From Gemmatimonadaceae bacterium (GTDB lineage Bacteria; Gemmatimonadota; Gemmatimonadetes; Gemmatimonadales; Gemmatimonadaceae), in NCBI GenBank assembly GCA_035533755.1, contig DATLTC010000030.1, positions 1 through 64,000 of the forward strand: DNA of 64,000 nt. The letters run 5' to 3'. Position 1 is the stretch's first letter. Each line of letters starts with the position of its first letter. Position numbers and translations under genes: made by a program. The notes beneath the pieces were generated by a model. That model was not told the DNA's origin and did not search any database. It saw nothing but the letters and a program-made list of their open reading frames with translations. Positions 9,279-21,680 of this stretch are shown here, one piece after another.

Positions 9279-10185
9279 GAGCACGCTCCTGCGGGTCGAG
9301 GGCGGGACGTCCGGGAAGCTGACGCGGATCGAGCACGTCTCGCAAGGCGTCGCCCAGTGTGTTGAACGCCAGCACGGTGGCCACGATCGCCACACCGGGA
9401 AAGATCACCGCCCACCACGTGGACACGAACTGCTCGGCGGCGTCCTGGAACATCGTGCCCCAACTGGCTATCGGCTCGTGCACGCCGATGCCGAGAAAGG
9501 AGAGCCCCGCCTCGAGGATGATCACGTTGCCCACGGCGAGCGCGCCGGCGACGACCACGGGGGAGAGTACGTTGGGAATGATGTGGCGCCAGACGATGGC
9601 CGCCGGGCGGGCGCCGAGCGAACGCGCGGCGACCACGAATTCCCGCTGGCGGAGCGCCATCGCCTGGCCGCGCACGAGGCGCGCGACGTCGAACCATCCG
9701 GTGAGGCCGATGAGCAGCACCAGCGCCGCGAGCGGCAGCGGCGACCAGAGCGCGAGCACGGCGATGAGCAGCAGCACACGGGGAATGGAGAGGAAGGCGT
9801 CGATGATGCGCATCATCACCGCGTCCACCGCGCCGCCGGCGTATCCGGCCACGGCGCCATAGAGGGTGCCGACCGTGGACGAGACGAACACGGCGAGCGT
9901 GGCGATGGCCAGCGACACGCGGGCCCCGTAGAGGATCCGGGTGAGCACGTCGCGGCTGTAGCGGTCGGTGCCGAAGGGGTGCGCCCATGACGGCGGCAGG
10001 CTCTGGAGGGTCACGATGCCGAGCTGTTCCCAGGGGCGGTAGCGGGTGAGCCAGGGGGCGAACACGGCCCCGAGCACGAACAGCGCGATGACCCCCGCGG
10101 CGACACGGGCGCCTGGTGGCAGGCGGCGCCACGACCGCGCGAACCCGAGGCCTCGTTCAGCCGACACGGAGCCTCGGATCGGCAA
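9271..10185 (-). CDS. oppC: Peptide ABC transporter permease (OppC/DppC type)
   Basis: A 304-residue inner-membrane permease. The N-terminal hydrophobic segment ([19 protein letters not shown]) is followed by the OppC hallmark [21 protein letters not shown] and several further membrane helices. The EAA-loop region [27 protein letters not shown] contacts the ATPases. ATG at 10185 overlaps oppB by 29 bases; a GTG at 10167 (VSAERGL) is an alternative with shorter overlap. It forms the translocation pore with OppB. Confidence 0.92.
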
Positions 10186-11122
10186 CGAGGTAGGCGAGAT
10201 CGGCGACCAGACTGCCGGCGACCACCATCACCGTGCCCACCATCACGCCCGCCAGCACGAGCGGGTAGTCGCGCATGCCGATGGCGTTCACGGTGAGCCA
10301 TCCCATGCCCTGCCACGAGAACACCTTTTCCACGAACACCGAACCGCCCAACATGGCGGGCAGGGCGAGGCCGACGAGTGTGATCGTGGGAATGAGGGCG
10401 TTGCGGAGCACGTGGCGGCGCAGGACGGTGCGGTCGTCGAGTCCCTTGGCGCGCGCCGTGCGCACGAAGTCGAGCGGGAGCACGTCGAGCAACTCGTTCC
10501 GTTGGAACCGCGCCACCCCGGCCGTGGTGAGCAGGGTGAGGGTGGCGGCGGGCAGCACGAGATGGCGCAGCCGGTCGAGCAGCGCCGGGAGCGGCGCCAT
10601 ATAGTCGTGCATCACCATGTTCACGGGATGGCCAGGCGGCAGGACCGGCCACCAGAACGCAAACGCGAGTAACAGGACGAGGGCGAGCCAGAAGTCCGGC
10701 AACGAGTAGAAGAACAGTGCCACGTGGCCGGCCCAGCGGCCACGGCGTGTCCCGCGGTGGCGGACCTGGAACAGGGCCAGCGCGATGCCGAGCGCGAACG
10801 ATGCGACCACGGCCACGCCCATGAGGAGGAGGGTGCGGGGGAGCGCGTCGGCGATCGCGGCTCGCACCGGCTCGTGGAGCGACGTCGAATACCCGAAGTC
10901 CCCGCGCGCGAGGTTGCGCAGCCAGAGCCCGTACTGGGCCGGCAGGGGACGGTCGTACCCGAACTGGGCGCGCCACTGGGCGCGGACGGCGGGCGTGACG
11001 TTGGGCGCGTCGAATCCGAACGGGTCGCCGGGCGCGGCGTGGATCAGCACGAAGGCCAGAGTCGTCACGACCCACAGGACGACGATGGCCTGCCCGAACC
11101 GGGCCGCGATGCGACGCCCCAC
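10157..11122 (-). CDS. oppB: Peptide ABC transporter permease (OppB/DppB type)
   Basis: A 321-residue inner-membrane permease beginning MGRRIAARFGQAIVVLWVVTTLAFVLIHAAPGDPFG, the usual OppB N-terminus with first helix and PGDP motif. Later it has the EAA loop (LDFVRTARAKGLDDRTVLRRHVLRNALIP) and the terminal VDPRLR-like end (ADPRLRVG). Pore-forming partner of OppC. It begins 3 bases after the stop of the binding-protein gene. Confidence 0.92.
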   Translation of the reverse strand: MGRRIAARFGQAIVVLWVVTTLAFVLIHAAPGDPFGFDAPNVTPAVRAQWRAQFGYDRPLPAQYGLWLRNLARGDFGYSTSLHEPVRAAIADALPRTLLLMGVAVVASFALGIALALFQVRHRGTRRGRWAGHVALFFYSLPDFWLALVLLLAFAFWWPVLPPGHPVNMVMHDYMAPLPALLDRLRHLVLPAATLTLLTTAGVARFQRNELLDVLPLDFVRTARAKGLDDRTVLRRHVLRNALIPTITLVGLALPAMLGGSVFVEKVFSWQGMGWLTVNAIGMRDYPLVLAGVMVGTVMVVAGSLVADLAYLVADPRLRVG

Positions 11123-11125
11123 GCG

Positions 11126-12811
11126 CTAGGGCTTGGCCGCGCCGAGCCCGATCCGGTCGCGATCGATGCGGTCGGCCGTCGGGATCGTCCAGTCGGCGAG
11201 ATGCGCCCACCACCCGTCGGTACGGAGGGCGGTGACGTGAAACCGGGCGTTGAGGATGCCGAGCGAGGTGAGGTCGTACAACCACACGGCGGGCACGTCG
11301 TCGGCGATCACCTGATAGGCGCGCACCGCGTAGCGTTTGGCCGCTGCCGGATCGAACGACGCGGTGGCGCTGTCGAGCAGGGCGTCGAACCTGGGATCGG
11401 CATACGACAGGTAGTTGCCGCCCGCCGGAATCATCGATGACGCCGCCCAACTCTGCGCGGCGCCGCCCGCATTGGGGTCGGTGCTGTAGGTGATCAACGC
11501 GGCGTCGAAATCTCCGGCCGTCTGTTTGGCGAAGAATGCCGGGAACGGTTCCGCGTCGAGGTCCACCCTGATCCCCACCTTGCGAAGCGCTTCCTGGATG
11601 AGCACGGCATAGCGCATCCGGAACGCGCTCGACGTGGGGACGATGAGCCGGATGGCCAGCGGAACCCCGTCGCGCCGCCGCATGCCGTCGGGGCCGGCCG
11701 TCCACCCCGCCGAATCGAGCAGGGCCGCAGCGAACCCGGGGTCGTGGTGCGGAATGCGGAGCGTGGTGTCGGCCGTGGCCAGACCGGCCGGGAAGGGGCC
11801 GTAGCCGATCGCGCCGAAGCCGCCGAACACGTTCTGCAGCATCGCATGCCGGTCGAGGGCCATCGACAACGCCCGCCGTACGCGCACGTCGTGGAGTACC
11901 GGATTGGGCTGTGCGTGGTGCTTGGGGTCGCGGAAGTTCAGCCCCAGAAAGCCGTACTGCAGCGTGGGCCAGGGGAACGCCCGGACATTGGAGTGTCCGC
12001 TAATGGCCTTGAGCTGTCCGGGTGTGGCGCTCTCGAACAGATCGGCCTGACCGCCGATGACCTGGGCAAAGGAGGCGTCGTTGTCGGGCGAGATCGCCCA
12101 GATGACGCGATCGAGCTTGGCGCGGCCGCGGTAGTTGGCCGTGTCGGCTTCGATCTCGATCCGCGAGCCGGGCTGCCAGCTCACGAAGCGGAACCGCCCC
12201 GAACCCACGGGATGACGGGCCAACTCCGACGTGGCCAGCTTCTCGGGCGGCACCGCGCCGTACACGTGCTCGGGCATGACCCACAGTTGATACGCGATGT
12301 CGAAGAACGATTCCGGCTCGCGAGCGTGGAACCACACGACGGCGTCGAGCGAGTCGAGCACGGTGGCCGAATCCACATTGGCGAGTGCCGCTGCGATGGG
12401 CGATGCAAGCTTGGGATTCTTGTAGAGCGCCACCGAGAAACGGACGTCGTTGGCCCGCACCGGCTGGCCGTCGTGCCAGCGCGCGCGGGGGTCGAGGTGG
12501 AAGACGATGGAGAGGGAATCCGGCGCCCACGTCCAGCTGCGGGCCAAACGAGGCGTGAAGCCCGCGTCGCCGAAGGTATTCATGTCGTCGCCGATCTCGG
12601 CGAGGTGATCGAACACGAGGTCGGTGACCTCGCGGCTCACGATGGTCACGGCGAGCGGCGGCAGCAGGTTGTCGGCGTCACCGGGCGAGGCAATGACCAG
12701 CGTCCCACCATCGGGGCCGGCGGCGGCGGGCGACGCCGGCAGCTCGCCTCGACCGCAGGAAGCGGCCAGCAGGATGGCGAGGGGGCAGGCGACGAGGCGC
12801 GAAAATCGCAT
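11126..12811 (-). CDS. oppA: Peptide-binding lipoprotein (OppA/DppA family)
   Basis: A 561-residue extracytoplasmic solute-binding protein of family 5. The signal peptide ends in the lipobox LAASC with lipidated Cys19, so it is anchored as a lipoprotein. The family core is clear: GGTLVIASPGDADNLLPP, FHLDPRARWHDGQPVRANDVRFSV, GSGRFRFVSWQPGSRIEIEA and the central DVRVRRALSMALDRHAM. It delivers peptides, or less often nickel or other small ligands, to OppBC. It is the first gene of the transport unit. The preceding lipoate ligase-like gene is on the same strand 65 bases upstream, so the opp promoter may lie in 12812-12876 or further up. Confidence 0.9.
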   Translation of the reverse strand: MRFSRLVACPLAILLAASCGRGELPASPAAAGPDGGTLVIASPGDADNLLPPLAVTIVSREVTDLVFDHLAEIGDDMNTFGDAGFTPRLARSWTWAPDSLSIVFHLDPRARWHDGQPVRANDVRFSVALYKNPKLASPIAAALANVDSATVLDSLDAVVWFHAREPESFFDIAYQLWVMPEHVYGAVPPEKLATSELARHPVGSGRFRFVSWQPGSRIEIEADTANYRGRAKLDRVIWAISPDNDASFAQVIGGQADLFESATPGQLKAISGHSNVRAFPWPTLQYGFLGLNFRDPKHHAQPNPVLHDVRVRRALSMALDRHAMLQNVFGGFGAIGYGPFPAGLATADTTLRIPHHDPGFAAALLDSAGWTAGPDGMRRRDGVPLAIRLIVPTSSAFRMRYAVLIQEALRKVGIRVDLDAEPFPAFFAKQTAGDFDAALITYSTDPNAGGAAQSWAASSMIPAGGNYLSYADPRFDALLDSATASFDPAAAKRYAVRAYQVIADDVPAVWLYDLTSLGILNARFHVTALRTDGWWAHLADWTIPTADRIDRDRIGLGAAKP

Positions 12812-12876
12812 GGAGTGGTAGGTTGGCGGGACGCGCGTGGAACGATTGCGCGGGGCCGAGGGCCCGTCAATCCAAT

Positions 12877-13674
12877 CTACCGTCTCCACGTCCATTCCTC
12901 ACTGCTGAATTCACGCGTCAGCGCTTCGACGTCGCGGTGCAGGTCGCGGTCCTCGGGCAGGGCCCGGGTGCCCGATTCCGTGGCGCGCAACGCACCGACG
13001 AGGGCATCGGCCACGGCGGCGAAGTCGGGCGCTCGGCCCAGCGCTTCGGTGAGCGTGGCGGCTTGCGGCGTCGGCACGTCGCGAGGTTGGCGAAGGAGGC
13101 GGCCGATGAGCGCCTGATCGTCGCGCAGCAGGATGGATCCGTGCTGCAGCAACGCGCCCTCGTGGCGCCACTGCGCGCTACCCACGAGTTTGCGGCCGTT
13201 CACCACGATCTCACCCGAGGCCGGCTCGTCGAAGCAGGGGGCGAGTCCGGGGCTCGGCGTCCGGGAGTGCACCGTGGCCAACTGGGCGCCAACGCCCAGC
13301 GCGCCGAGGGCGCGGAGGAGCAGCGTGTTGATGCGGGCATAGGCGCCGCCCAGTGACGGATCGAACGCATCGGGGGCGGTGACGCTGTAGGTCACCTCGT
13401 GGTGGTGCAGCAGGGCGCGGCCGCCGGTGGGACGGCGCACGAACCGCACGCCAAGGTCCTTGGCGCGGTCGAGGTCGTAGGCGCCGCGGGCGGTCTGGTT
13501 GCGGCCCAGCGACAGCGTCGGGGCGTCCCACGCGTACACGCGGAGCACCGCCTCTCCGGTGCGGCGGGCCCGGGCCATGAGCGCCTGGTCCCAGGCCATG
13601 TTGGCGGCCCCCGGAAGAGCCGGGGAGATGAGGTAGCGCCACGGGACGGGGCGCCGGTCGGGCGTGGTGGGCAC
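12877..13674 (-). CDS. Lipoate-protein ligase A / octanoyltransferase family protein
   Basis: A 265-residue member of the biotin/lipoyl A/B ligase family. Recognisable segments are [20 protein letters not shown], the substrate-binding signature [19 protein letters not shown], and [12 protein letters not shown] with the catalytic-type Lys seen in LplA and LipM. It attaches lipoate or octanoate to GcvH and dehydrogenase E2 subunits. Its divergent partner is gcvP, and lipA lies 12 kb away, so a role in making lipoyl-GcvH is likely. Ligase versus LipM-type transferase cannot be settled by eye. The start is uncertain: I prefer GTG 13674; a GTG at 13749 would leave only 20 bases before gcvP. Confidence 0.8.
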   Translation of the reverse strand: MPTTPDRRPVPWRYLISPALPGAANMAWDQALMARARRTGEAVLRVYAWDAPTLSLGRNQTARGAYDLDRAKDLGVRFVRRPTGGRALLHHHEVTYSVTAPDAFDPSLGGAYARINTLLLRALGALGVGAQLATVHSRTPSPGLAPCFDEPASGEIVVNGRKLVGSAQWRHEGALLQHGSILLRDDQALIGRLLRQPRDVPTPQAATLTEALGRAPDFAAVADALVGALRATESGTRALPEDRDLHRDVEALTREFSSEEWTWRR

Positions 13675-13704
13675 GATCTGTAACTTCGCCCGGTGGGGGC
13701 GGCG

Positions 13705-13731
13705 GGGGGAGGGGCGCGGAGCCGCTCCCCC
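13705..13731 (+). promoter_or_regulatory. GC-rich hairpin in the gcvP leader
   Basis: GGGGGAG (13705-13711) can pair with CTCCCCC (13725-13731) across a 13-base loop, about 40 bases before the gcvP ATG. It may be a leader structure, but nothing identifies it as a glycine riboswitch. The same sequence also lies in the leader of the divergent lipoate ligase-like gene. Confidence 0.25.
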
Positions 13732-13769
13732 GCGTAGGTTTCTTCGCACGAACTTTCACCACCAGGACC

Positions 13770-16667
<2,898 letters not shown>

Positions 16668-16740
16668 GGGGGGCACTGGCCCGCACCCCGACGGCAGGCT
16701 CAGCGCTCTGCGCGGTCAGGGGCGAGTTGCCTGCAACGAC

Positions 16741-16779
16741 ACCGGGACGCATCCCTGATTCTCCGAGATGCGTCCCGGT
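16741..16779. terminator. Perfect 13-bp hairpin between gcvP and gcvH
   Basis: ACCGGGACGCATC (16741-16753) pairs perfectly with GATGCGTCCCGGT (16767-16779) across a 13-base loop. CTGTTTC follows on the plus side. It lies between the convergent gcvP and gcvH ends and likely terminates both transcripts. Confidence 0.7.
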
Positions 16780-16844
16780 GCTGTTTCTGGCCGCTCGGAA
16801 CCGTCACTGACGGCTCCCAGCCTACGGTTTGCCGTTGGTGCTGC

Positions 16845-17234
16845 CTATTCGCCCAGCTGCGCCGTGTATGCAGCGGCGTTGAGCAACCCGCTCGTTTCGG
16901 CGGAGCCGGCGATCTTGAGCTTCACCATCCAGCCGTCGGTATACGGTGCCGTGTTGACCAGCGCTGGCTCGCCGTCCAGCCGGCCGTTGACCTCCAGCAC
17001 CACGCCGGCTACGGGGCTGAACAACTCGGAAACCGCCTTCACGGCCTCGATCGTCCCGAACACGTCGTGCTTGCCGAACTTGGCGCCAACCTTGGGTAAC
17101 TCGACGTACACGACGTCGCCCAGCTCACCCTGGGCGTAATCCGTGATGCCGACCACGACGACCGTCGGGTCGCTGCCGCGCTTCACGTATTCATGGTCTT
17201 CTGTATAGAGCAGGTCCTGCGGAATTTCGGACAC
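16845..17234 (-). CDS. gcvH: Glycine cleavage system H protein
   Basis: A 129-residue lipoyl carrier of the glycine cleavage system. It begins with the family pattern DLLYTEDHEYV. The lipoylated lysine is K66 in FGTIEAVKAVSELFSPVAG, flanked by the conserved acidic residue of the GcvH hairpin. The C-terminal segment GWMVKLKIA is typical. It shuttles the methylamine group from GcvP to GcvT. It is 59 bases downstream of coaE on the same strand, so the two may share a transcript, and it converges on gcvP. Confidence 0.96.
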   Translation of the reverse strand: MSEIPQDLLYTEDHEYVKRGSDPTVVVVGITDYAQGELGDVVYVELPKVGAKFGKHDVFGTIEAVKAVSELFSPVAGVVLEVNGRLDGEPALVNTAPYTDGWMVKLKIAGSAETSGLLNAAAYTAQLGE

Positions 17235-17293
17235 GGGAACTCCAGGAACGGGGATGTCGGTGCGGGCAGTCTACCCGGCGGCGCAGCGCGTTG

Positions 17294-17920
17294 TCAAGGA
17301 ACGCCGGCAGCCTCGTGCGCGTCGGCCGCGCCCTGCAGCGACTCCCACACCGCGTTCACCTGTTGCAGTAGTTGTTCACGGCTGCCGGCGTTGTGGATCA
17401 CGAGGTCGGCGCGGGCCCGCTTGAGCTCCGACGGCATCTGCGCGGCGATCATCGCCATGCCTTCGGTGGCGCTCAGGCCCCGCTCGGTCACCACGCGTTC
17501 CAACCGCAGAGAGCGTGGGGCATCGACCAGCAACACCATATTGAACTCGTCGACCATCTTCTTTTCGAACAGCAGCGGAATGTCGCACACCACAATCCGA
17601 TCGCCCCGGTCGCGTGCCTCGGCGACGGCGGCCGCGCGTAGACGCTCCACTTCGGGGTGCACGATCCGATTGAGAGCGACGAGCGCATCGGGATCATTGA
17701 ACACGATGTGGCGCAACGCGCCCCGGTCGAGCGCGCCATCGGGGAGCAGGATCTGCGGGCCCCACCGCGTGACGATCGCCTTGAGGGCGGGGCTGCCCGG
17801 CTCCACGGCGCGCCGGGCTAGGTCGTCGGCGTCGATGATCGTCGCGCCGCGCTCTGCCAGCAGTCTGGCCACGGTTGACTTGCCGCTGGCGATGTTGCCC
17901 GTGAGTCCTACGAGTAGCAT
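17294..17920 (-). CDS. coaE: Dephospho-CoA kinase
   Basis: A 208-residue P-loop kinase catalysing the last step of coenzyme A synthesis, phosphorylation of the 3'-OH of dephospho-CoA. It has the N-terminal VGLTGNIASGKSTVARLL with Walker A residues 8-15, DADDLARRAVEPG for substrate binding, and VCDIPLLFEKKMVDEFNMVLLVDAP in the CoA domain, all standard. The length is normal for the family. It precedes gcvH on the minus strand. Confidence 0.95.
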   Translation of the reverse strand: MLLVGLTGNIASGKSTVARLLAERGATIIDADDLARRAVEPGSPALKAIVTRWGPQILLPDGALDRGALRHIVFNDPDALVALNRIVHPEVERLRAAAVAEARDRGDRIVVCDIPLLFEKKMVDEFNMVLLVDAPRSLRLERVVTERGLSATEGMAMIAAQMPSELKRARADLVIHNAGSREQLLQQVNAVWESLQGAADAHEAAGVP

Positions 17921-18185
17921 GAGTCGGTGATTTTCGGATGGAGAAATAGCGCTGTCGCCAAGGTAGGGACGGCGGGGAAAAGCGTCAATAAATAGTATGG
18001 TTCGGAGGGTGATGGGAGATTGACGCCCGGTCCAATGCGCTACGGATCAAGGACTTACGTAACCGCCGGACGGGCGGCGGGAACGGAGCGCTCCCCGTGG
18101 TCGGATTGAGGCCCTCATCCTACGGCACTTAGAATGCGGTGCCAAGATCGGCCCCGATGTCTTGCCAACCCAACGGGTTGATACG

Positions 18186-19028
18186 CTAGTGTGCCTCCAT
18201 GGGTGTCCGTGGATCAGGCCTTTTGGGGGCCATGGTGCTGACGAACCGTTCGAGCAGGTGTTCGAAACCGGCTTCTCGCAGAATCCTAACCGGGCGGCTT
18301 CCGACGTGCCGTTCGACACCGTTGGCAAGCGCCTCTGGTGAAGAAAACTCTGCCTGCGCCGCCACGTCTTTCAGGGTCCGGCTCTCGACCTCAAGGCTCC
18401 AGACGGTGTGGAGGGCGAGCGCCCAACCGAGGAGTTGCTTTGGTGGAGGCAGCTGCCGCCGGGTCAGGAACAACTGGAGATTGCGCGTGGAGGAGCCGCA
18501 CGCGGCTGCCAAAGTGGGCACCGAAGCGTGCTTGCAGCCGAGGAGCACCGCGGCAGTCACAATGAGTTGCTCACGCGACTTTCGGGGTAGCGGAAGTGTT
18601 CGAATGATGCGAAGTGTTGCGGGGCGTTGAGAACGCAGACCGACCAGTGCTCGGAGGGATGCTCCGATCTCATCGAATCCACTCAAGCCGATTGTCACGT
18701 GAGTGGTAGTGCGCGCGATATCCCCGATCGCCGCCGCCGCAATCCGGTCCAGTTTGGTGGGTAGCAGGATCGGCAGCCGCAACGGACATTTGGCCAATTC
18801 GGCCACCCCCAGAGTGACGTCGCTGGCCGATTCGCCATCTAATTCCAATATGGTTGCCGCCGGCGGCCGAAGTATCGCCGCCGATACAAGGTCCCGTGTT
18901 TCGGAAAAGAAAGTTACGCCATGGGATGGAGGGACCGCGTCGAGGATTGCGGTTCTGTCCGCCGCTCCGTTTACGCACGCGAGCACATGCCGCGCCAGCG
19001 CCGATGGGTTCGAGGACATGCCGTGCAC
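18186..19028 (-). CDS. AraC-like transcriptional regulator of the accessory block
   Basis: A 280-residue protein with no export signal. The C-terminal part from about residue 165 has two helix-turn-helix-like segments: SVPTLAAACGSSTRNLQLFLTR and, after a linking helix, LKDVAAQAEFSSPEALANGVERHVGSRP. This spacing is that of AraC/XylS DNA-binding domains. The N-terminal 150 residues are unfamiliar and resemble a receiver-like or sensor fold with alternating strands (AAILRPPAATILELDG, RLPILLPTKL). No phosphoacceptor Asp is obvious. It is divergent from the large secreted protein gene, so it is the likely local regulator. The start may be M1 or M4. Confidence 0.6.
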   Translation of the reverse strand: MHGMSSNPSALARHVLACVNGAADRTAILDAVPPSHGVTFFSETRDLVSAAILRPPAATILELDGESASDVTLGVAELAKCPLRLPILLPTKLDRIAAAAIGDIARTTTHVTIGLSGFDEIGASLRALVGLRSQRPATLRIIRTLPLPRKSREQLIVTAAVLLGCKHASVPTLAAACGSSTRNLQLFLTRRQLPPPKQLLGWALALHTVWSLEVESRTLKDVAAQAEFSSPEALANGVERHVGSRPVRILREAGFEHLLERFVSTMAPKRPDPRTPMEAH

Positions 19029-19130
19029 CGGTGGGTAGGCCTGAGAGGCATACGACAGCGGCGTCGCCGGTCAACTTGCGATTGTTGTCGCCCATCATAA
19101 TACCTATAGCGCATCGTCTGCGTCGTCGTT

Positions 19131-19148
19131 AATACGACCATATGTATT
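19131..19148. promoter_or_regulatory. Candidate operator in the accessory-block divergent promoter
   Basis: AATAC (19131-19135) and GTATT (19144-19148) form an inverted repeat with an 8-base spacer, in the AT-rich 153-base gap between the AraC-like regulator and the secreted protein gene. It is a plausible regulator site; the assignment is by position only. Confidence 0.3.
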
Positions 19149-19181
19149 GTGATGTAACCGGCCCGTGAGGCGAGGATAGAG

Positions 19182-21116
19182 ATGCCTCGGATCAGAACAT
19201 TCCCCGTTCCGGCATTGACTGCCAGCCGCCTTCAAATCCGGCGTGCAATGCGACTTTGGGCCCTCGTCCCGTCCTGGGTAATAAGGATCTTCCGCCCGCC
19301 GTCCGGAGGTCGGACCGCGACGGAAGCCAGGGGTCGCACTCTGCGTAGGATGGGGGGCGCGCTGGCCCTCGAAGCCGCGGTCGTCGCTATCGTGCTGCTT
19401 GGCGGAGGCCACCGCCTTCAGGCTCAGGAGGTGGGGGGCGTCGTGGTGGACAGCGTCTCGAGGACCCCGATAGTAGGAGCCGTGGTGACAGGGTTGGACA
19501 ACTCCGATGGCGTCGTGATGCGCACCTTGACCGACCTCCGGGGTGTATTTCATATGGCAGACGAGCGCTCGAGAATTGTGAAATTGCGTGTTGCGCGATT
19601 GGGGTATCTTCCGCGGGATGTGACACTCGAGGAACTGACCTCCCATGCGGTCGTGCTGAGCGCATTTCCCGTCGGGCTGAGCGCCGTCCATTCGATTGCT
19701 CGTGTCGAATGTCCGCGCGGCGATGATCAGGGGCGGGCTGCGCAGCTATGGGATCAAGCGCGTGGAGCGCTCGCGGCAATAGTCGCCGGCCGGTCGTCCG
19801 ACGCGGCCCTGATGCGAATTGTCCGATACCGCCGACAGGTCGAAGGCGAGGGCGCCGGTGCACGGATCGTTGCCCAGTCCCTCGAGACCGTGGACGGCGA
19901 AGGCACGCGGGCGTTCGGGAGCGGTCGATCGCCGGAGTTCTTGGCCCGCAATGGGTATCTGGCAGGCAGCGGAAGCTCCGTCGAGCTATACATACCCGAC
20001 GAGGAGGCGTTGCTCGATAGTTCGTTCATCGAAACGCACTGCTTTCACATCGCCGATGGTGGACGAACGCATCCCGCCGACGTCGGCGTCTCCTTTGCCC
20101 CGGTGCCGTCAAGAGCGGGACTGACGGAGCTTGAGGGAGTGCTGTGGATCGATACCACGTTGCAGGCGCTTGATACGCTCCGGTTTTCGTTTGCCGGTCC
20201 TGGGGTTGCTGGAGTGGATGTTGCGGCCGCTCGGGGCGAATTCGTCTTTTCGACGACAGCGAACGGAGTGCCGTTTCGGTCATCGTGGTGGTTGAAGGAG
20301 CCTCCACAGCAAGACGTCGTCTTGTTCCGGCACACGACGCCTGAAGGGTACGGGAAGGGACTGGGACAGGTTATCCGACTCGCGGTGGAAGAGGGTGCAC
20401 AAGTCGCATGGGCACAGTGGCCCGATGGCAGCAGATATGCGAGCGTGATGCCCGCTATTGCCGGACGTGTCATCGATCCGAACACCGGGCGCGGACGGTA
20501 CGGGGTACCTATCGTGCTCTTGAATGCGTCGCGTCGCACGATCACCGACAGCTCTGGAAGGTTTGAATTCGGCGAGCTAATGCCGGGGCCCTATCTACTG
20601 GCGATTCCCGACACCATGTTCGCGATGTTCCACGACATGCTCGGTGCTCCAGACGCGCGCGCAAGCGGGTTTGTTCCTGCACCAGAGTTGGGGGACCGTG
20701 CGTTGGGCGTACGCTACCGGCCGGGACAGGCTCCGACAGTTTGGCTTGCGCTGGGGTCGGAAGGAAGCCCGAACATTAGGATCGAGATGGCTCCCCTCGA
20801 ACGGGCGTTTCAAACATACTGCGACGACGCGACGCGGGGCGACGACTCGGGAAGGCTCGCGGTGTGGCTCGTCACGGATGATGGAGCCGCCGCAGGCGCG
20901 CTGGTTGAGTGGCGGTTCCCGGATCGCCCCGGTGGCCAAACCGCGCGCGCGGACAAGGATGGCCGAGTCATCTTCTGCCGCGTGCCCCGCGGGCAGCCCG
21001 TCACAGTGCTTGGGGCCCGAAGTGACCGGTCGGCATCGCAGCGCGTGGTCGCCGTTGCCGGCGCCCCCGCGACACTCGTCGTCCTCCGACTCTCGCAGAC
21101 GGGTGGGCAGAAGTAA
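19182..21116 (+). CDS. Large secreted protein with carboxypeptidase-regulatory-like domains
   Basis: A 644-residue protein of unknown function. After a basic 57-residue lead comes a hydrophobic export segment (ALALEAAVVAIVLLGGG) ending in QAQ, then a carboxypeptidase-regulatory-like beta sandwich: VGGVVVDSVSRTPIVGAVVTG, then TDLRGVFHM and VARLGYLPRDV. A second copy of this fold is visible near residues 425-475 (IAGRVIDPNTGRGRYGVPIVLL, then TDSSGRFEFGELMPGPYLL), and a third, weaker one near the C-terminus (ADKDGRVIFCRVPRG). The middle (residues about 180-420) may be a beta-rich domain with WLKEPP. GAGGATAGAG before the ATG supports this start. It heads a probable unit with the cysteine-rich peptide and the DsbA-like gene. 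Confidence 0.65.
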   Translation: MPRIRTFPVPALTASRLQIRRAMRLWALVPSWVIRIFRPPSGGRTATEARGRTLRRMGGALALEAAVVAIVLLGGGHRLQAQEVGGVVVDSVSRTPIVGAVVTGLDNSDGVVMRTLTDLRGVFHMADERSRIVKLRVARLGYLPRDVTLEELTSHAVVLSAFPVGLSAVHSIARVECPRGDDQGRAAQLWDQARGALAAIVAGRSSDAALMRIVRYRRQVEGEGAGARIVAQSLETVDGEGTRAFGSGRSPEFLARNGYLAGSGSSVELYIPDEEALLDSSFIETHCFHIADGGRTHPADVGVSFAPVPSRAGLTELEGVLWIDTTLQALDTLRFSFAGPGVAGVDVAAARGEFVFSTTANGVPFRSSWWLKEPPQQDVVLFRHTTPEGYGKGLGQVIRLAVEEGAQVAWAQWPDGSRYASVMPAIAGRVIDPNTGRGRYGVPIVLLNASRRTITDSSGRFEFGELMPGPYLLAIPDTMFAMFHDMLGAPDARASGFVPAPELGDRALGVRYRPGQAPTVWLALGSEGSPNIRIEMAPLERAFQTYCDDATRGDDSGRLAVWLVTDDGAAAGALVEWRFPDRPGGQTARADKDGRVIFCRVPRGQPVTVLGARSDRSASQRVVAVAGAPATLVVLRLSQTGGQK

Positions 21117-21330
21117 GGCATACGGCAGTGGACTTGCGCATAACGTCAGGTAGGTACGCGAAATGTACGGAAAATGCGCGGATGCCCTCTGGTCCGCAGG
21201 TGATGCCGTGTGCATCTTCGCGCACGTGCGGCTACGCAATAGCCGTACGAAGGTCCTCGGAAGACAGGCTCACCGCCGACGTAGCTACTTGGTGAGCAAG
21301 GAGCAGACTCGAAATGGAGGGCGCGTTTCG

Positions 21331-21606
21331 ATGAAAGCGCATCGGCTCATCATGAAGAGCGGGTTGGTCGCAGCACTCGCGCTGGCTGCGCTCGCCATAC
21401 ATCCTCGGGCTGGCGTTGTCGTGACCCAAGGCGCGAACACGAGCTGCATTGAAGGGTGCTGCGTCTGCGGTTACCCAGGAGAGACGTGTTGGGGGGTGGA
21501 CGCCTGGGACACGTGCATGGAAGCTTGCGGGGTGCCTCCCAGCTCCTGCGTTGAGAACGACGTGTGGGACTGCGGGCAAGACGTGATCATGGTCGGTTGT
21601 TCCTAG
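21331..21606 (+). CDS. Secreted cysteine-rich miniprotein (10 Cys), unknown family
   Basis: A 91-residue precursor. The N-terminus MKAHRLIMKSGLVAALALAA continues as a hydrophobic core to about residue 24, a Sec-type signal peptide. The last 55 residues hold ten cysteines (Cys39, 43, 44, 46, 53, 62, 66, 73, 81, 90), including a GCCVCG cluster, and no lysine or arginine, so the mature part is acidic. That many cysteines in a small exported domain suggests up to five disulfides or metal ligation. GGAGG at 21316-21320 supports the ATG; the frame extends upstream but lacks a better start. The next gene encodes a DsbA-like oxidoreductase 74 bases on, which would fit oxidative folding of this peptide. 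I do not recognise a family. Confidence 0.65.
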   Translation: MKAHRLIMKSGLVAALALAALAIHPRAGVVVTQGANTSCIEGCCVCGYPGETCWGVDAWDTCMEACGVPPSSCVENDVWDCGQDVIMVGCS

Positions 21607-21680
21607 GCCCGTGCGCCGGTGTGACATCGTAAGGGCCGAACCCGTCCAACGGATCTTCGGATGCCTGGGTGCGAGGACCG

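Noticed and set aside
13675-13769. Glycine riboswitch before gcvP
   Set aside because: The leader is too short and lacks the tandem aptamer pattern; only one GC hairpin is seen.
21163-21330. N-terminal extension of the cysteine-rich peptide
   Set aside because: The extension is not hydrophobic and would block the signal peptide; the ATG at 21331 has a good ribosome binding site.
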